Part shown: piece after piece, positions 59,973 to 64,000 of the stretch
How the letters are laid out: every line of letters begins with the position of its first letter
Numbering within the stretch: position 1 is the stretch's first letter
DNA from: Cylicocyclus nassatus
Taxonomy: Eukaryota > Nematoda > Chromadorea > Rhabditida > Strongylidae
NCBI GenBank assembly: GCA_958299035.1
Contig: CATQJL010000305.1
Span: 59,908,486 to 59,972,485, forward strand
Reading direction: 5' to 3'
DNA length: 64,000 bases
Notes under the pieces: generated by a model
What the model saw: only the letters and a program-made list of their open reading frames with translations
Databases searched by the model: none
Told to the model about the DNA's origin: nothing
Translations under genes and position numbers: made by a program

Positions 59973-60102
59973 GGTTTTTTGAGCTTTTTAGATATACCCA
60001 TATACTTGCCTTACATTCACTCTTTAGTTATGTTTTTTTGGTTTTTCGAGCTTTTTAAATATCCCTATATACTTGCCTTACATTCACTCTTTATAGTTAT
60101 GT
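59973..60102 (+). repeat. Tandem duplication of a 63-67-bp unit
   Basis: Two copies each contain GAGCTTTTTARATAT, TATACTTGCCTTACATTCAC and TAGTTATG, differing by a few bases. Confidence 0.85.
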
Positions 60103-60973
60103 CATAAATATGAGGGACGTCGCTCCGGATGACCTCTGTTCTTTTCTCCAAGTGGAGGTTGTCTCTATCATAGCGCTCAAACTGAAGGTTATTAGAGTAC
60201 ATGGCTCTATGTATCGAAGGTATGCTACTCTTCCGAAGAGTAACATTTCGGCAGCGACCGTTTCGCTGTAAGACTACAAGAGGCACAAACCGTCGTGCAT
60301 GCGCGTTTCCGTTTGTGAAATGCATGATTACTCTCGCGTACTCCCAGATTATAATAATTTTTCAATTTACTTCGAATCGCCGGTGTCAAGGAGTGTTATT
60401 AAAGCAAGGAATTGAAAAATAGGAAGCGACAAGAAGAAAAGATATCGCGGAAAAATTGAAATGCTTCATGGCTGAATTTTGTTCTCACAGAGGGATCCGA
60501 AATCGCAGTGGCAAATTAGGGTGATATGCATATTATTACATGCATTTGGTTTTGAACCTACCATCTGTATCTGTTGCGAGATGCTCTGGAATAAGTTATG
60601 AGCGGTGAATTCATTGGAATCTTGATGCAGAATGTGCTTGAAAATCCCACTTGAGAGTGCATAATGGGCAAGTGGTTAAGTGTACTGATCAAAGGAATGC
60701 ACTCAACAAAAAACATAAATAAATGCTTTTAAACAACTAAATCTTGAAGGGATGTCACTGAACGTTTACCATGTATCATTTTTCAGCTTTGAAACGCTCG
60801 CAACTCATTCTAAAAAAGCACAGCAGATAGGGAAGTTAGATTTGAACACATCTCACGACGCATCCGATGATATGCAATTTAAAAGCTGTGACCTAGAGGA
60901 AAGATTATGACAACGTTTTTGATTGCATATAAACTTCTGAAGTGAAGGTACGATATATGTAACATTGCATAAA

Positions 60974-61140
60974 AAATTATGTGGGCAAAGGCTCAACTGC
61001 AACCGCTGGAACGGTTTCAACTGATTTGAAATTAAAAAACTCAGCACGGCTTTCATCCACAGAAGTTTTCATGAAATTTTGGGCCATAGTGTGAGACCCC
61101 TCACGCGCATGCGCACACCTGCGTAGTATTGCTTTTTGAA
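60974..61140 (+). repeat. Diverged hairpin module relative
   Basis: AATTATGTGGGCAAAGG, a decayed inverted cluster, GGCTTTCATCCAC, GAAGTTTTCATGAAATTTTG, GGCCATAGT and CACGCGCATGC follow the order of the palindrome module at 3111-3265. Confidence 0.62.
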
Positions 61141-61224
61141 TAAGATTTTGTCACTTCTTTATTGATATAATATTTCTTTACTTCTCCCGATATCCCTTAG
61201 CCGACTCTGATCCAGAACCACTTA

Positions 61225-62618
61225 CAGGGTGTCCCAAAAGTCCTGTAGCCTTGTATATTTTATTTTATATTTTTTAACTTAATTTTATATTTTATCAGTA
61301 CACTCGAGGTGCATCAGAATGAAAAAGAAATAAAAAGAAGGTCCAAAGAAATGACACCTGCCATCAGTCGCACGCGAAGATAAAAGAAAATACGGAATAA
61401 CAGAACTCGAAGCTGTTGAGCGAAAGTAACTTAATCAAAGAACAATCACATGAATCTTGCATACTCTAAAATCTTTTTATCTGATAAAAACAGTAGGGAA
61501 CAACGTAGAGATGTAAAATTTGGAGCACATATTACTCAAACAACAACAAATGCAATACAGTGCTCGAATTTTGTGAAAACAAGTTTTCTTGTCAACGGAA
61601 GCCTCCGAACTGTTGATGATTGTCACTGCCATGGCGAGCACATATTCATCATCAATTTCGTCTGACTCCTTCACGAAAATACTTCCTATCGCTTAAAAAT
61701 GTGCGGTATGCTAGAGCAAGCTTCCAGCTACAAAATACAACGAGGAAAACTTTTTTTTAGGACTGGAATTATAGGGAGTTTAATACAGGCATGCGTAGAC
61801 CTCGCTGTAGGAGTTGGACACACTTGCGGAAATTTGAAACAGAAAATCGGCTAAAATTTGTTTTGAAACCAAGTTCGTCATTCAAGTTAAACTAAAATCT
61901 CATTTAGAGGAAATATGGAGAAAATACTACTTTAGATCGGTGACTGTTGCACTTAGACTTATAGATTAGATACTTATAGATTATACACTTATAGATTCAA
62001 AATTAATTCCAAAGATATCGACTGTGGCATGCACCCAAAATTTTCAAATTGTATTCGCCTGTTTTGATAGATTAGATTTTCGAGTGCAGCTGCTATAGAG
62101 GTAGAAGTGCAAAGCCTCCACTATAATGTGGACATAGGATTGTACCAGAATGTTTAAATATTTCAAGCTGCGATTGTAAACCCGAGAAAATGGTTTCTGT
62201 GGCTCTCAGAAAGCCTTTCGATAGATATTTTTTCAAAAACATATGAAAATCATTTTGCTCTTGCAAAAATGTACAGTGTAAGGCCTCGGGCAGAGTTCAC
62301 GCGATTTGATCATCGCGATTCAATCGCTAAAGACAAGTGTTACGAGTTCATTGCATGCCGATCTTCTTGTATTTCGGTTGTGATAGTTAGTCACGACTAG
62401 TCGTGTTGGAAAACTATCACAACCGATTTACAAGAAGATCGGCAATGAACTCGTACACTTATCTTTAGCGATTGAATCGCGACGACCAAATCGCGTGAAC
62501 TTTGTCCGAGGCCTAAGGGATGATCGCAGCATTCTATGGCATGAATTTGAAACCGAAACTGCGAGTGGTTCATAAGTTATAATGCAAACCTAGGCTACTA
62601 GACTTTTGGGACACCCTG
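61225..62618. mobile_element. 1.39-kb mariner-type element with TA duplication
   Basis: CAGGGTGTCCCAAAAGTC at the left and its near-complement at the right are flanked by TA (61223-61224, 62619-62620). The roughly 30-bp inverted repeats frame an interior without a recognisable transposase. A TAA-flanked MITE is nested at 62282-62513. Confidence 0.8.
62282..62513. mobile_element. 232-bp palindromic MITE, TAA duplication, nested
   Basis: GGCCTCGGGCAGAGTTCACG at the left pairs with the right end CGTGAACTTTGTCCGAGGCC across nearly the whole element. TAA lies at 62279-62281 and 62514-62516. Same family as 57479-58550. Confidence 0.85.
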
Positions 62619-62620
62619 TA

Positions 62621-64000
62621 GATTCTCAGTGTATGCTTGCTACAACGTTGCAAAAACTCACTAATTATGAAGGTTAATGAAAGCCAGAACAACAAAGGGG
62701 CAGCACTGTCACGATGGGTCAAGAAGATCAGAGCATCAGAAGAATGCCTATCACATAGAGTTGTGTACCCCATAGACCGGATTTCGACTCCTTGAGTAAA
62801 TCCGAATTTGAAAATTTACGTTGAATCCGTGAAGTAGGTTTTGTGTTAGAATAAGGTGAGCATGACCACAATACTTGTATTCGTTGACTGAGCGGACTGC
62901 TCAAACGCTGCGGCCCACGCGCGACGCGGCTGAATTGTCGCGAGAGCACGACTTGTATAAAGGCTAGAGCATGACGAAGGCGCAATAGCAGTATCAGTTG
63001 AGCGAGCGCGAACTCGGCGCGTGCGTATCTTCACCGTTGTAAATCCTGCGCCTTATGCGCTCTACGGCTAATAAAGCAGAGTTCGCGCCCAAGAGTATTG
63101 CTCCTTCGTCATGCAACAGTCTTTACAATGGCGGATTTGTACTGGGGCAAGCGTTTTATCTCGCGGCGCGTGCTCCGCAGTGATGTCCAGTCCGTACGGT
63201 CAACGATCAACTATACGAATATAGTTACACCTTTCAATTAATAATTTGGAAAAAGTAGCAACTTTGCTGTGACAGTATGACTCGCACTCCTCACTTTCTA
63301 ATGGAAGTGAAATTTAAAAGGATATGATCTCTGCAAAGGAAAAAATATTTTATTATCTTAGAATGATGAGTATTTTATATATGGCGATGGTAACACTTTA
63401 TTGCTCTGTTCGATGTAGTTCATGCAACGTCCTGGATCTTCGTTATGGTAAACTGCTCGAAGTTTTGCCAAGGCTTCTCCCAGAGATCTACCTTGTAAAG
63501 CTGAAAGTAAATGTTGAAGTTGGTTGCCGATTTGACCGAGAAAATATAGTAAGAAAACTTACAGCTTTCTTCCCGCCTTCCTTTGGTTTGCAGTTGGCTT
63601 TCGTTGCGGAGACATCGTTTGAAGCATCCTTAATGATACGATAACGAAAGTATGTGTGTTGATAGTTATGGCAAGTAAGTAAATTGTCATTGTGTTCAAT
63701 GGCCTGCAAGCCATGATTTGCTTTAACAATTTATTATTTAAAAAATCCTGTCCCTGCATACTTTTTTCGAGTGCCGTGATTTTTCGAAAACCGACTTTAC
63801 ATTTTGACGTGGCAGTGACATTCGTAAGTGTAAAGAACGTTATCAGTGAAAAGATCATTTCCTAAGATTTTTCAAATCAGACTATTTTTATAACATGTTT
63901 ACCTATATTGCTTCGCAACAACGGAGTTTTTCTACAAATTAGAAGCCGGAAGCAGGAAAATGGGCAAAACGCTGTGGTACCCTAGTACATCGTGAGAGAA
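62621..64000. other. No supported gene
   Basis: GC-richer stretch at 62880-63200, then AT-rich. A 106-residue ORF at 63324-63644 has no recognised domain and no splice context. Confidence 0.45.

Larger units (their letters stand above)
58554..61224. other. No supported gene; small repeats
   Basis: Holds the fold-back at 59573-59684, the tandem duplication at 59973-60102 and the hairpin-module relative at 60974-61140. Otherwise I see nothing. Confidence 0.45.

Overview
The window reads as nuclear DNA from a nematode, probably a rhabditid or strongylid. The evidence is compact phase-consistent exons with GTRAGT donors and TTTCAG-type acceptors, very large transposon-filled introns in one gene, and dense miniature transposons. 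No prokaryotic operon structure, rRNA or convincing tRNA was seen. A 500-base N run (3973-4472) shows this is a scaffold of a draft assembly.

Left edge (1-2807): the minus strand carries an uninterrupted partial ORF with an N-terminal C2H2-like knuckle and a GIY-YIG endonuclease followed by a linker. This layout fits the permuted Naiad/Chlamys class of Penelope-like elements; the reverse transcriptase would lie beyond base 1. Upstream of it sits a direct duplication of a 437-bp unit with a TATA-like box.

2808-17060: a repeat complex dominated by a giant palindrome with arms of about 5.9 kb (4473-10408 and 10778-16705) that differ at only a handful of positions found by eye. The roughly 370-bp spacer contains a Helitron-like 3' end. 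A third, direct copy of part of the arm lies at 2808-3960 and is split by a 454-bp TTAA-flanked MITE. The arms carry paired hairpin clusters whose sequences differ while their base-pairing pattern is kept, inside a conserved outer stem; diverged relatives occur near 27.4 kb and 61.0 kb.

17-36.6 kb: no supported gene. This region holds fold-backs, GCGGAAA-type short repeat arrays, a 1.98-kb TIR element, PIF/Harbinger-like and piggyBac-like MITEs, and a minisatellite that appears to have expanded inside a TA-flanked MITE.

36,670-56,898 (+): the one protein-coding gene I can assemble. It has 17 exons, all junction phases compatible, and predicts a 1,245-residue secreted protein: signal peptide, charged middle, long Pro/Ala/Ser-rich tract, Gln/Pro/Tyr repeats and a C-terminal domain with 25 cysteines, many as CC pairs. 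I do not recognise a named orthologue; an extracellular-matrix or cuticle role is inference. Its introns contain two adjacent mariner-type MITEs, two PIF-like MITEs, long fold-backs and a decayed Penelope-like element with reverse transcriptase and C-terminal GIY-YIG.

57-64 kb: no supported gene; TIR elements, including a TAA-flanked element nested inside a TA-flanked one.
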